A stretch of 64,000 bases of DNA from an uncultured Sphingomonas sp. (GCA_913774925.1 CAJYKB010000074.1:25418-89417); one strand, 5' to 3'. Shown: positions 45,868 to 56,247, numbered from the stretch's first letter. Notes: generated from the sequence alone by a model not told the origin. Translations and numbers: made by a program.

Positions 45868-48066
45868 ATGGCAGGGGTTGCATCAGGTCCGCATCCGGAG
45901 CGTGACTGGCCGAGCGATTTCGGTGAGACCGGCGTGGCGGCATCGCTCGATCCGAGCGCGGGGGGAAGCTATCTGGGCAAGCCGATCTGGGACGTGACCC
46001 AGATCGCGCAGAACCTGAACCGCAGCGGCCAGAGCTGGTATCTGAACCAATATGGCGAGCTGAACGACGGCGTCCTGAATTTCGGATTCTGGAAGAATAT
46101 CCAGGAGCTGCAGAACAGCTATTACGTCAACACCACGAGTACCGATGCGTTTGCGGAGACGGATCCCAAGACCTTCTCGGCGTTCAACGAAGGTCAGATG
46201 GCGCTGGCGCGGCAGACGATGACGTTGTGGGACGACCTCATCAACATCAAGTTCACCGAGACGAAGTCGGGCGACGCCGACGTTACCTTCGGCAACACCT
46301 CGACCGGTGGTGCGCAGGCCTATGCCTATCTGCCGTTCGGCAACATCTACGATGCCGAATACAAGCAATATGGCTTCAGCCAGATCGGCAAGCTGTCGGG
46401 TGACGTGTGGATCGACGGGTTCGTGTCGTCCAACTTCTCGCCGCTGACCAACAGCTACTACGCGAAGACGACGATCGTCCACGAGGTCGGCCACGCGCTG
46501 GGGCTGAGCCATCCCGGCGATTATAACGCGACCGACGACAATGACGGCGACGGCGTGCCCGATCCGATCACGTACAAGGATGATGCGTTCTTTGCGCAAG
46601 ATTCGCGCCAATACAGCATCATGAGCTATTTCGACGCCTATGAGACGGGCGCGCAGCACATCGACTTCACGCTGCTGAACTTCGCCTATGCCGCGACCCC
46701 GCTGATCCACGATATCGCCGCGATCCAGCGCATCTACGGCGCCGACCCGACGACGCGGACGGGCAACACCGTCTACGGCTTCAACGCGACCGCGGGCCGG
46801 GCGGAGTTCGACTTCACGCAGAACACGCGGCCGATCGTCGCCATCTACGATGCCGGCGGCAACGACACGATCGATTTCTCCGGCTGGAACACGCCGTCGA
46901 CGATCGACCTCAATCCGGGCGCGTTCAGCTCGGGCGGCGGTGCGGCGAAGTTCCTGACGCTGGAGGAGGTCAATGCGGCCCGCGCCGCGGCCGGACTGCC
47001 CGCCCGCACGCAGGCGACCTACGACTTCTACGAAGGGCTGAAGAAGGAGTACGGGATCACCAGCTCGCTGTTCAAGGACAACATCTCGATTGCGTACAAC
47101 ACGATCATCGAGAATGCGGTCGGCGGCGGCGGCGACGATCTGCTGGTCGCCAACGAGGCGCGCAACGTCCTGGACGGGCGCGGCGGCAACGACACGGCCA
47201 GCTTCGTCACTTCGTCGAAGGGGCTCTACATCGATCTCAACATCGGCAAGGGCGGTGAGGATACGCTCATCAGCATCGAGAACATCATCGGCTCGACGAA
47301 GGACGATTACATCAAGGGCGATGCCCGCGATAACGTCATCAACGGCGGTGGCGGCAAGGATCTGATGAACGGTGGTGCCGGGATCGACACGGTCAGCTAC
47401 GCCACCGATATTGCTGCGGTGCGGATCGATCTGGCCACCGGGCGCGGCGGCCTGGGTGCGACCGGCGATGTCATGAACGATTTCGAGAATGCGATTGGCA
47501 GCGCGTTCAACGACATCGTCAGCGGCAGCAACGTCACCAACCGCCTGTTCGGCGGTGCGGGCAACGACGTGATCCTGGGGCTGGGCGGCAACGACTTTCT
47601 CTTTGGCGACGTCGGCAACGACGTGCTGCTGGGCGGCGACGGCAACGATTCGCTGCTGGGCGAGAAGGGCGACGACTTCCTGATCGGCGGCGCGGGCTCC
47701 GACGGGCTGCGCGGCGGCGAGGGGCGCGACACCTTCTTCTTCACCGCGACGTCGGGCACCGACCGGCTCGTCGACTTCGATCCGCTGTTCGACAAGATCG
47801 TCTTCACCACCGATGCGGCGATCGCCGCGCCGAGCGGCGATTTCGACGTGACGGCGTATCTGGGCCGGCTGTCGGGCAACACCGGCGGTGCGGGCGGCAC
47901 GAAGACGTTCGCCGATGTCGACACCAACAACGACGGCCGCGTCGATGCGGTGCGCGTGACCTATACCGGCGGCGCGCTGACGATCGAGAACTGGACGATC
48001 GACACGCTGAAGGCGAAGGGCTTCCTGGACGCCAACGGCAACGTGTCGGGCGGCTGGCTGTACTGA
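45868..48066 (+). CDS. Serralysin-like M10 metalloprotease with RTX (GGxGxDxUx) repeats
   Basis: TTIVHEVGHALGLSHPGD zinc site, SIMSYFDAYE Met-turn, then GGAGNDVILGLGGNDFLFGDVGNDVLLGGDGNDSLLGEKGDDFLIGGAGSDGLRGGEGRDTFFF. ATG 45868 in frame in ORF 45466..48066. Confidence 0.95.
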   Translation: MAGVASGPHPERDWPSDFGETGVAASLDPSAGGSYLGKPIWDVTQIAQNLNRSGQSWYLNQYGELNDGVLNFGFWKNIQELQNSYYVNTTSTDAFAETDPKTFSAFNEGQMALARQTMTLWDDLINIKFTETKSGDADVTFGNTSTGGAQAYAYLPFGNIYDAEYKQYGFSQIGKLSGDVWIDGFVSSNFSPLTNSYYAKTTIVHEVGHALGLSHPGDYNATDDNDGDGVPDPITYKDDAFFAQDSRQYSIMSYFDAYETGAQHIDFTLLNFAYAATPLIHDIAAIQRIYGADPTTRTGNTVYGFNATAGRAEFDFTQNTRPIVAIYDAGGNDTIDFSGWNTPSTIDLNPGAFSSGGGAAKFLTLEEVNAARAAAGLPARTQATYDFYEGLKKEYGITSSLFKDNISIAYNTIIENAVGGGGDDLLVANEARNVLDGRGGNDTASFVTSSKGLYIDLNIGKGGEDTLISIENIIGSTKDDYIKGDARDNVINGGGGKDLMNGGAGIDTVSYATDIAAVRIDLATGRGGLGATGDVMNDFENAIGSAFNDIVSGSNVTNRLFGGAGNDVILGLGGNDFLFGDVGNDVLLGGDGNDSLLGEKGDDFLIGGAGSDGLRGGEGRDTFFFTATSGTDRLVDFDPLFDKIVFTTDAAIAAPSGDFDVTAYLGRLSGNTGGAGGTKTFADVDTNNDGRVDAVRVTYTGGALTIENWTIDTLKAKGFLDANGNVSGGWLY

Positions 48067-48163
48067 TCGGGTGATCGGGCGGACGCGCTCCGCCCGGTCG
48101 GAACCAGAGGGGCGGCGGCGGAGCGATCCGCCGCCGCCCTTCTTTCTATCCCGCGCAAAAGAA

Positions 48164-48196
48164 AACCCGCCGCGCGACGGGATCGCGCGGCGGGTT
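48164..48196. terminator. Bidirectional terminator between the convergent serralysin and RTX genes
   Basis: aacccgccgcgcgacgggatcgcgcggcgggtt: long GC stem flanked by A-rich (gaaaa) and T-rich (ttctt) tracts. Confidence 0.75.
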
Positions 48197-48219
48197 CTTC
48201 CCCCGGGAAGAGGTCGGGA

Positions 48220-49317
48220 TCAGACGATGGTGTGCCAGTCGTTGATCTTCACGCCGGCGAGCAGCACGTCGCCGCCCGACGACAGGTGGAGCGTGGTGCC
48301 GGCCTTCGAATAGTCCATGCTCAGGACCGTGATGCCGTCCATCAGCTTGATCTTGTCGAAGCCCTTTTCGAAGTCCTTCACGACGTCGCAGCCCTTCGAC
48401 TGCCAGCCGAACGCAAAGGTGTCGCAACCGGCGCCGCCCCACAGCGTGTTGTTGCCCGAGCCGCCGACCAGCAGGTCGTTGCCCCAGCCGCCCACGAGGC
48501 AATCGTCACCCGCGCCGCCCCACAGCTTGTCGTTGCCCCAGCCGCCGAACAGCTTGTCGTTGCCGCCGACCGACGCGGTCGGATCGGCCAGGTAGCTGAC
48601 GTCCTTCAGGACGAAGGTCGAATAGGGGTGCTTGGCGCCGTACGAGTCCTTGTACTGCTGCGGCAGGTCGGCGCGCTGCGGCGCCAGCTCGGTGCTGGCG
48701 GTCAGGTCGATCGAGGCGATCATGCGGCCGCCGAAGTCGGACGAATTGACCGTCAGCTTCGCTTCGCCCGGCTGCGACGTGGCGGTGGCGAGGATAGTTT
48801 GCTGCGACGATGAGCCGTCGGTGAACTGGATCGTCGCGACGACCTTCTCGGGCACCAGATCCCAGCTGAGGAAATAGCTCTTGTACATCTGCTGCAGCGT
48901 GACGGTGACCGACGACTGCGCCAGCTCGAAGTTCATCGTGACGTGCTCGGCGGCATCGACGAACGTGTCGATCTCATGTGCCCACACCTTGGTCACGTCG
49001 TCGTTAGGCGACAGCATGCCCAGCGCGTTGACCTGTCCCGACTGGAAGTGATCGAACACGCCGCCGGTCGCCTTGACCTCCAGCCCGACCAGATCGAACG
49101 AGGTCTTGTCCGTGGACAGCGCCTTCCACGTCGCGTCGCTGCCGAAATCGACCTTTGCGATGCCGGGCTGCGGCTTGCCGTCGCCGTAGATCCAGTCCTT
49201 GCCCCACAGGCCGATGATCGTGTCCTTGCCGGCGGTGCCGTTGATCATGTCGGAGCCGAGCGTGCCGATGGTGACGGTGCCGAAGAGCGAATTCAGCCAG
49301 TTGGCGAAGAGTGACAT
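48220..49317 (-). CDS. RTX-repeat secreted protein with unknown central domain
   Basis: N-terminal GTLGSDMINGTAGKDTIIGLWGKDWIYGDG and C-terminal GGNDKLFGGWGNDKLWGGAGDDCLVGGWGNDLLVGGSGNNTLWGGAGCDTFAF; C-terminal end NDWHTIV resembles a T1SS signal. Confidence 0.88.
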   Translation of the reverse strand: MSLFANWLNSLFGTVTIGTLGSDMINGTAGKDTIIGLWGKDWIYGDGKPQPGIAKVDFGSDATWKALSTDKTSFDLVGLEVKATGGVFDHFQSGQVNALGMLSPNDDVTKVWAHEIDTFVDAAEHVTMNFELAQSSVTVTLQQMYKSYFLSWDLVPEKVVATIQFTDGSSSQQTILATATSQPGEAKLTVNSSDFGGRMIASIDLTASTELAPQRADLPQQYKDSYGAKHPYSTFVLKDVSYLADPTASVGGNDKLFGGWGNDKLWGGAGDDCLVGGWGNDLLVGGSGNNTLWGGAGCDTFAFGWQSKGCDVVKDFEKGFDKIKLMDGITVLSMDYSKAGTTLHLSSGGDVLLAGVKINDWHTIV

Positions 49318-49781
49318 CGTTGAACCCCCAATGTGTCGATGGAGGAGCGGTCACAGCCAGGGGCGAGTCGCGCAACGCCGAAGAGGTGGTAAACCGGCGG
49401 ATATCACTCATAATGGCACATCCGCCCGCCGCGCTGGATGCGACCGTTCTATTGTGGGACGCTTGCCGCTCGCATCCTTTCCATCGTCCACGGGGCATCG
49501 GTAACGTCGCGGTCACCGCATCGTAAGGATTGGCGCGCCACAATGGAGACCGCCCCTGCGACCGTTGGGACGGCGGATTGCGGGTGCCGACCGGTGCGCG
49601 TTTTCCGACTTTTTCTTGCCGGTTCAGGGGTGATGCAATATCCGCATGGCAGTGCGGGTGTCGCCAGGAAGCGATTCCGGGCGGGGAGGCTTGCGATCGA
49701 GACGCGATTCGGCCCGGCTCGCCCGGCCTGCGCCATGTCCCGACCCGCAAGCGACCGCGATCGATAAAGGTACGTTGAGGC

Positions 49782-51962
49782 ATGGCGAGCGTGATCGAGG
49801 CTGACGACCGGAACTACGGTTTCTCGCGTGAGCGGGGGCGTCAGAACCGTTCGCTGCTGCCCGACCCCAAATATCTGATGATGGTGTTCCGCCGCAGGCT
49901 GTGGCTGTTCCTTGCCGTGGCGGCGCTTGTGCTAACCGCGGTCGTCGTCGCGCTGAAGCTCGCCACGCCGACCTACACCGCGACCGCCAGCGTGCTGATC
50001 GAGCCACGCAAGAACGATGCGATCGACCTGCAATCGGTGGTGCAGGGGCTGCCCGCCGACACTAACGTCGTCGATACCGAGACGCAGATCATCTCCTCGC
50101 CCACCACCGCGCTCGCGGTCGTGCGCCGGCTGAAGCTGGACCGCGATCCCGAGTTCGTGTCGGAGAAGGTCGAGGCCGCGCCCGCCACCGGCAATGCCAG
50201 CGGCGCCACCGCACGCGAGCGCGCGGCGATCTCCGCGGTGATGGCCAATGTGTACGTCAAGCGTGCCGGGCTGACCTATGTCATCGACATCACCGCGCGA
50301 TCGAGGGAGGCGACCAAGGCCGCCGCGATCGCCAACGCCTTCGCCACCGAATTCATCGCGATCCAGATGGCGCATCGCGCCAGCGTGAGCGGGAACGCCG
50401 CCGACTTCGTCGGCCGCCGCGCGGTCGAGCTGCGCAAGCAGGCGGTGGCGGACGATGCCGCGGTCCAGCGCTACATGATCGCCAACAACCTGATGAGCGC
50501 GCAGGGCGCGACCATGGCGGAGCAGGAAGTCTCCACGCTCAACCAGCAGATCGCGGAGGCCGAATCGCGGCTGGCGCAGGAGCGCGGCAAGCTGGCCGCG
50601 GCGCGCGGGCAGCTGAGCCGCGGCGGCGGCGCCGACATCGGCGCGGTGCTGGCGTCCGACACGACCCGCGTCCTGCGCGAGCAGGAGGCGACCGCCAGCT
50701 CGCAGCTCGCCTCGCTTCAGTCGCGCTACGGCGACCTGCACCCCGACGTGAAGAAGGCGCAGCAGAACCTCGCCGACGTGCGCAGCCAGATCGGTGCCGA
50801 GCGCGAGCGCATCATCTCCACGCTGCGTGCCAACGTCGACGTCGCGCAGCAGGGGCTGTCGTCGCTCCAGGCGAGCCGCGGCCAGGCGCGCGGCGCGCTG
50901 GTCGCGAACAGCAGCGCGCAGGTCGGGCTGCTGGAACTGCAGCGCAAGGCCGAGGCGAGCCGCGCGATCTATGCCGCGTTCCTGCAACGCGCGAAGGAAG
51001 CCTCCGCGACCGCCAACCTGCCGCAGGCCGATGCCAGCATCTCCTCGCTGGCACGGCTGCCCGACACGCCCAGCTCGCCCAACATGAAGCTGGGGCTGGC
51101 GATGGGGCTGATCGGCGCGATGGTGGCGGGCCTCATCGCGATCGCGGTAGCGGAATATCTCGACGGCAGCATCTCGACCCGCGAGGATGTCGAGGATCGG
51201 CTGGATGTCGCCTATGCCGGCGCGATCCCCGACCTGAAGTCCGCGGTCGGCCGCGACAATCGCGGAACGCCGCCGCACATGTACATCCTGACGCATCCCT
51301 TCTCCGCCTTCGCCGAGGCGCTCCGCTCGGTCGGTGCGTTCGCGACGCGGCGCAAGGAAGGCCAGTCGCGCGTCGTCGCCATCGCGTCCGCGCTGCCGCG
51401 CGAGGGGAAGACGACGCTGTCGATCTGCCTCGCGCGCGTGCTGGCGATGGGCAAGACGAAGACCGTGCTGGTCGACGGCGACCTGCGTCGCCATTCGGTC
51501 ACCGACATCCTGCTGCCGGGGCATGAGGAGCGGCTGATGCGCGTGCTGGACGGCACGCTGCCGCTGGCGCAGGCGCTGGTGAAGGACAATGCGACCGACC
51601 TGATGATCCTGCCGACCGCAGGGATCGCCAGCACCGAGAATTACCTCACCTCCGAGCGGGTCGAGCGGCTGTTCGCGATGCTGCGCGCCGAGTTCCAGGT
51701 GGTGATCGTCGATACCGCGCCGGTGCTCGGGGTGGTCGACACCCGCTCCATCGCGCGGCATGCCGACGCGACGCTCATCATCTCGCGCTGGCGCGAGACC
51801 GCGATCAAGGCGGTGCAGGCGACGATCGACACGCTGGACCAGGTGGATGCGCGCATCGCCGGCGTTGCGCTGTCGATGGTCGATATCCGCCAATATGCCA
51901 GCACCGGCCATGCCGATGCTTATGGTTATCACAAGAAGTTCACCGGATATTATGTGAACTGA
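49782..51962 (+). CDS. Polysaccharide co-polymerase / bacterial tyrosine autokinase (Wzc/GumC-like, fused)
   Basis: Wzz-like N-terminus, coiled coil, SALPREGKTTLSICLARVLA Walker A, VVIVDTAPVLGVVD, Tyr-rich tail YASTGHADAYGYHKKFTGYYVN. Confidence 0.93.
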   Translation: MASVIEADDRNYGFSRERGRQNRSLLPDPKYLMMVFRRRLWLFLAVAALVLTAVVVALKLATPTYTATASVLIEPRKNDAIDLQSVVQGLPADTNVVDTETQIISSPTTALAVVRRLKLDRDPEFVSEKVEAAPATGNASGATARERAAISAVMANVYVKRAGLTYVIDITARSREATKAAAIANAFATEFIAIQMAHRASVSGNAADFVGRRAVELRKQAVADDAAVQRYMIANNLMSAQGATMAEQEVSTLNQQIAEAESRLAQERGKLAAARGQLSRGGGADIGAVLASDTTRVLREQEATASSQLASLQSRYGDLHPDVKKAQQNLADVRSQIGAERERIISTLRANVDVAQQGLSSLQASRGQARGALVANSSAQVGLLELQRKAEASRAIYAAFLQRAKEASATANLPQADASISSLARLPDTPSSPNMKLGLAMGLIGAMVAGLIAIAVAEYLDGSISTREDVEDRLDVAYAGAIPDLKSAVGRDNRGTPPHMYILTHPFSAFAEALRSVGAFATRRKEGQSRVVAIASALPREGKTTLSICLARVLAMGKTKTVLVDGDLRRHSVTDILLPGHEERLMRVLDGTLPLAQALVKDNATDLMILPTAGIASTENYLTSERVERLFAMLRAEFQVVIVDTAPVLGVVDTRSIARHADATLIISRWRETAIKAVQATIDTLDQVDARIAGVALSMVDIRQYASTGHADAYGYHKKFTGYYVN

Positions 51963-52017
51963 CGTATCGCGCCCGTCGACGGATGCGCGGCGGGCGCGGC
52001 TGGAACTGGGATGGCGA

Positions 52018-53850
52018 ATGGCGATCGATAAGAGGAAGATGGTGGCGGCGCCCATTCGGGCGGCGGTGGCGGCGTGCCGGCGCTATTTCGTCAATGCCGC
52101 GATCTTCAGCGCGTTCCTGAACGTCCTGTATCTCGCCCCGACGCTCTACATGCTCCAGGTCTACGACCGCGTGGTGCCGACGCGCGGCGTGGTCACGCTG
52201 GTAATGCTGACGCTGATTTTCCTGGCGGCGGTCGCCACGATCGCGCTGCTCGACCTGGTACGCACCCGACTGCTGGTGCGCGCCAGCGCGCGGCTCGACC
52301 GGATGCTGTCGGCTTCGATCCTGGAGGCGCTGCTCCATACCTCGGTCGGCACCAACGGCGCGCGGACGTCCGCGGTGCTGCGCGAGTTCGACGTGTTCCG
52401 CCAGACGATGACCGGGATCGGCGTCCTGGCGCTGTTCGACGCCCCATGGGCACCGATCTATATCGCGGTCTGCTTCCTGATCCACCCGGCGCTGGGCGCG
52501 ATGGCGCTGGTCGGCGCGATCATCCTCGCCGGGCTGTCGTGGCTGAACGAGCGCGCGACCTCCGAACCGACGAAGGAGGCCAACATGCGCGCGCAGCTGG
52601 CCTATGCCGGGATCGACGGCTCGCTGGGGTCGGCGGGCGTCATCAGCGCGCTGGGAATGCGCCAGGCGGTGATGCACCGCCACCTGCGCGACCGGCTGGA
52701 AAGCACCGCGATCGTCGGACAGGCGAACTTCAAGAGCGCGGGCTACAGCTCGTTCGTGAAGGCGATCCGACTGCTGCTCCAGTCGCTGGCGCTGGGTCTG
52801 GGCGCGCTGCTGGCGATCGAACAGCAAATTTCCGCGGGCGCGATCTTCGCCGCTTCGCTGCTGATCTCGCGTGCGTTGCAGCCGATCGAGCTCATCAACG
52901 GCGCGTGGAAAAACCTGATCCAGTCGCGCGCCGCCTATAATCAGATCATCGATCTGTTCGAGCGCCGCGGAGAGCTGCGCACCCCCACCGCGCTGCCGGC
53001 GCCGACGGGCGCAATCTCGATCGAGGCGCTGGGCGTCGCGGCACCGGGCGGCGAGCGGCTGCTGATCGGCAACGTCACCTTCGCGTTGGCCGCGGGCGAG
53101 ATGCTGGGCGTGGTCGGCCCCAGCGGCGCGGGCAAGTCGACGCTGGTCAAGGCGATGGTCGGCGTGCTGCCGATCGCGCAGGGCGCGGTGCGGCTGGACG
53201 GTGCGGACCTGCGCACCTGGTCGCAGGAGCAGCTGGGCACCGCGATCGGTTACGTGCCGCAGGAGCCGGTGCTGTTCCGCGGCACGATCAAGGAGAATAT
53301 CTCGCGCTTCCGCACCGAGCTGGTCGATCCGTCGTCGGTCGACGAGGAGGTCGTGCGCGCGGCGCAGGCCTGCGGCGCGCACGACTTCATCGTCCGCCTG
53401 CCCAAGGGCTACGACACCGAGCTGGCGTGGAACGGCGGCGGCCTGTCGGTCGGGCAGGCGCAGCGCGTGACGCTGGCGCGGGCGCTGTTCGGCAATCCGT
53501 CGATCGTGATCCTGGACGAGCCCAACGCCTCGCTCGACGCCGATGGCGAGATGAAGCTGTCGCAGGCGCTGACCGACCTGCGCGCACAGGGCGTGACGCT
53601 GGTGGTGATCGCGCACCGTGCGGGCATTCTGGCCAATGCCGACAAGCTGCTCGTGATGCGCAACGGCACCGTCCAGACCTTCGGCGATCGCGACGTGGTG
53701 CTGGGGCAGATGAACGGCGCGCCGCCGACCGTCGCCGGCCCGGGCGGACCGCCCCCGGGCGCGGCCGCTCCCAACGCAGCCGCCCCGACGCCCCCTCCGG
53801 CGCAGGACGACCAGACCTCCGCCACCCCCACCGCCGACGCGGCCGAGTAA
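52018..53850 (+). CDS. Type I secretion system permease/ATPase (PrtD/HlyB-like)
   Basis: ABC TM domain plus VVGPSGAGKSTLVKAMVG, LSVGQAQRVTLARALFGNPSIVILDEPNASLD. Confidence 0.95.
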   Translation: MAIDKRKMVAAPIRAAVAACRRYFVNAAIFSAFLNVLYLAPTLYMLQVYDRVVPTRGVVTLVMLTLIFLAAVATIALLDLVRTRLLVRASARLDRMLSASILEALLHTSVGTNGARTSAVLREFDVFRQTMTGIGVLALFDAPWAPIYIAVCFLIHPALGAMALVGAIILAGLSWLNERATSEPTKEANMRAQLAYAGIDGSLGSAGVISALGMRQAVMHRHLRDRLESTAIVGQANFKSAGYSSFVKAIRLLLQSLALGLGALLAIEQQISAGAIFAASLLISRALQPIELINGAWKNLIQSRAAYNQIIDLFERRGELRTPTALPAPTGAISIEALGVAAPGGERLLIGNVTFALAAGEMLGVVGPSGAGKSTLVKAMVGVLPIAQGAVRLDGADLRTWSQEQLGTAIGYVPQEPVLFRGTIKENISRFRTELVDPSSVDEEVVRAAQACGAHDFIVRLPKGYDTELAWNGGGLSVGQAQRVTLARALFGNPSIVILDEPNASLDADGEMKLSQALTDLRAQGVTLVVIAHRAGILANADKLLVMRNGTVQTFGDRDVVLGQMNGAPPTVAGPGGPPPGAAAPNAAAPTPPPAQDDQTSATPTADAAE

Positions 53851-53856
53851 CGCATC

Positions 53857-55242
53857 ATGTCCAACGAGATCGTCCCCGCCACCTCCGCCGGCAGCCTGGC
53901 GCTGCCGGGCGGCGCCCTCGCCGATCCGGAGGTCGCCAACCCGCAGGAGGCGCGCGACATCCGCCTCGGCTGGCTGATCGTGCTGCTGTTCTTCGGCATC
54001 TTCCTCGGCTTCGCCGCGTTCATCCGGCTCGACGCCGCGGCTTATGCCGAGGGGACGGTGAGCGTGGTGGGCAGCCGGCAGGCGGTGCAGCACCGCGACG
54101 GCGGCATCGTCAGCGCGCTCCACGTCCGCGAGGGGCAGCATGTGAAGGCGGGCGACGTCCTGATCGAGCTAGCCGGATCGGAAGTGGTCGCCAACGAACG
54201 CGCGCTGGCGGCGCAGGTGATCGGCCTGCAGGCCGAGCGCGCGCGATTGCTGGCGGAGCGTGCCGGACAGGCGTCGATCACCCGCCCGATCGAGTTCGCG
54301 AGCCTGAAGGGGCAGGATCTGAAGCTGGCGGACGAGGCGATGCGCCTCCAGGTCAGCACGCTGGCCACGCGGCGCGGCGCGATCGGCGCGCAGAAGCGCG
54401 TGCTGGGACAGCAGGCGGCGCAGCTGCGCGAGCGGATCGGCGGCGTGGGCCAGCAGCTGGCGGAGAACCAGAAGCAGCGCGAGCTATTCGACGATCAGCT
54501 GGCGGGCATGCAGACGCTGGTCGACAAGGGTTATGCCAGCATCAACCGCGTCCGCGAGCTGGAGCGTGCACGCGCCAGCGTGGCGAGCGACCGTGCCAGT
54601 CTGTCGTCGAGCGGCGCCGCGGCCCGCGAACAGATCGGCGAGACGCAGATGCAGGCGCTGTCGCTCGATTCGCAGAACCAGCAGCAGGTGTCGACCGACC
54701 TGCGTCGCAATGACGAACAGCTGGGCGAGCTGCTGCCCAAGTGGGACGCGCTGAAACGCCAGCTGGCGCAGACGCAGATCCGCGCGCCAGCGACGGGCCA
54801 GGTGGTCGGCCTCAACGTCTTCACCGTCGGCGGCGTGATCGCGCCGGGGCAGAAGCTGATGGAAGTGGTGCCCGATGCCGCGCCGCTGACGATCCAGGCA
54901 ATGATCAACCCCAACGACGCCGACGACGTCTATGTCGGGCAGAAGGCGGAAATCCGCTTCGTCACGCTGCACGAACGCGACATGCCGGTGTTCGACGGCG
55001 AGGTGGCGCGCGTGTCCGCCGACAGCATGACCGACGAGCGCACCGGCCAGCGTTTCTACACCGGCGAGGTGACCGTCCCGGCGACCGACATCGCGGAAGT
55101 GAAGAAGCTGAAAGGCGCGGGTGCCGGGATCAAGGCGGGCCTGCCGGTGCAGGTGCTGATCCCGCTGCGCAAGCGCACGATGCTGCAATATCTGCTCGAG
55201 CCGCTCAACCAGGCATTGTGGCGCAGCGGTCGCGAGCATTGA
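53857..55242 (+). CDS. HlyD family type I secretion periplasmic adaptor
   Basis: VVGSRQAVQHRDGGIVSALHVREGQHVKAGDVLIEL; IRAPATGQVVGLNVFTVGGVIAPGQKLMEVVP; immediately after the ABC subunit. Confidence 0.95.
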   Translation: MSNEIVPATSAGSLALPGGALADPEVANPQEARDIRLGWLIVLLFFGIFLGFAAFIRLDAAAYAEGTVSVVGSRQAVQHRDGGIVSALHVREGQHVKAGDVLIELAGSEVVANERALAAQVIGLQAERARLLAERAGQASITRPIEFASLKGQDLKLADEAMRLQVSTLATRRGAIGAQKRVLGQQAAQLRERIGGVGQQLAENQKQRELFDDQLAGMQTLVDKGYASINRVRELERARASVASDRASLSSSGAAAREQIGETQMQALSLDSQNQQQVSTDLRRNDEQLGELLPKWDALKRQLAQTQIRAPATGQVVGLNVFTVGGVIAPGQKLMEVVPDAAPLTIQAMINPNDADDVYVGQKAEIRFVTLHERDMPVFDGEVARVSADSMTDERTGQRFYTGEVTVPATDIAEVKKLKGAGAGIKAGLPVQVLIPLRKRTMLQYLLEPLNQALWRSGREH

Positions 55243-55507
55243 TGCCGGTGTAAGACGGAGCGCGGCGCGAATGGCGGAGCTGTTCGCGCCGCTTCTGTGC
55301 ATGGGGCTGATGCGGGGGAGCGCTGCTGCGATGCTCCGCGGGAATTTCCCGCTTCGGCGGAGACCTTTCTCTTGCTCGGGCCGGTCCCGTATGCGGAACG
55401 TGAGCCCGATGAGGGCGATCGCGCGGACTGAATCACATTGGCCCCTGGGTCGCCTGATGCGTGACTGAGCGTGCAGCTTAAGGGGTCGGCGCCGTTTCCC
55501 ACCTCCT

Positions 55508-55606
55508 CCGTCATTCCCCGCGGAGGCGGGAATCCAGATACGCAGGTGGCTCGGCTCTATCTGCCATGGCAGCGGATCTGGATCCCCGCCTCCGCGGGGA
55601 TGACGT
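55508..55606. repeat. REP-like paired inverted repeat (family C)
   Basis: ccgtcattccccgcggaggcgggaatccagatac ... gatctggatccccgcctccgcggggatgacg. Confidence 0.9.
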
Positions 55607-55732
55607 CGGTGCGGTCGCAGACGCGCCCACATCAGGCAAGCTGAATGTCCGCGCAGGCGCGGGGCGGGACGCCATTGGTGTGACGTCATCGACCGGTGTG
55701 CGCCCGATGCCGTTCCGGACGAGGATATCCCG

Positions 55733-55763
55733 CAACAAAAAAGGGGAGCCGAAGCTCCCCTTT
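55733..55763 (-). terminator. Rho-independent terminator of the mini-RTX gene
   Basis: Minus strand GGGGAGC-TTCG-GCTCCCC-TTTTTT: stem with UUCG tetraloop and U tract, about 25 bp after the stop at 55789. Confidence 0.88.
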
Positions 55764-55788
55764 CCCGTGCCTGGTAAGGCGCTTCGGA

Positions 55789-56247
55789 TCAATAGAAGCC
55801 GAAGTCGCCCTTTTCCAGCGCCTTGTTGTTCACCGAGTTGATGATGAAGTTGAACACCGTGCCGGCGTTGTCCTCCACCGAATAATAATACAGCGTGCCC
55901 GACGAGTTGGTCGCACCGGTGTGGGTCAACTTCAGCGTCGAGCCGTTAAAGCCGGTGAAGTTCACGAAGTCGCCGCCCGCGACGCCAGCACCCTGGAAGT
56001 CGGTGATGTAAGCGAACTGATCCTCGTACGCGAGCGACTGACCCTGGTGTGCGCCCGCGCTATTGGCGAACTTCGCCACCAGCTTGAAGGTATCGTTGCC
56101 TTCACCGCCGTAATATTGGTTGAACGCAGCTTGGCCCTGCAGCATGTCGTTGCCCGAGTCACCGGCGATCTTGTCCACGGCACCGCCATTGCCCTGGATG
56201 ATGCCGTACTTGTCTTTAGTCGCCTGCTGGCCGTCAACGAGTGCCAT
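55789..56247 (-). CDS. Small RTX-repeat protein (152 aa), candidate T1SS substrate
   Basis: IAGDSGNDMLQGQAAFNQYYGGEGNDTFKL repeats and terminal KGDFGFY; own terminator. Confidence 0.8.
   Translation of the reverse strand: MALVDGQQATKDKYGIIQGNGGAVDKIAGDSGNDMLQGQAAFNQYYGGEGNDTFKLVAKFANSAGAHQGQSLAYEDQFAYITDFQGAGVAGGDFVNFTGFNGSTLKLTHTGATNSSGTLYYYSVEDNAGTVFNFIINSVNNKALEKGDFGFY

Noticed and set aside
49318-49781. Direct repeat tgcgaccgtt (49438 and 49557 areas) in the divergent intergenic region as an operator
   Set aside because: Too short and GC-rich to distinguish from chance without comparative data.
49932-54141. Minus-strand ORFs of 707 and 733 aa
   Set aside because: Antisense to the Wzc-like kinase, T1SS ABC and HlyD genes, which have unambiguous motifs.
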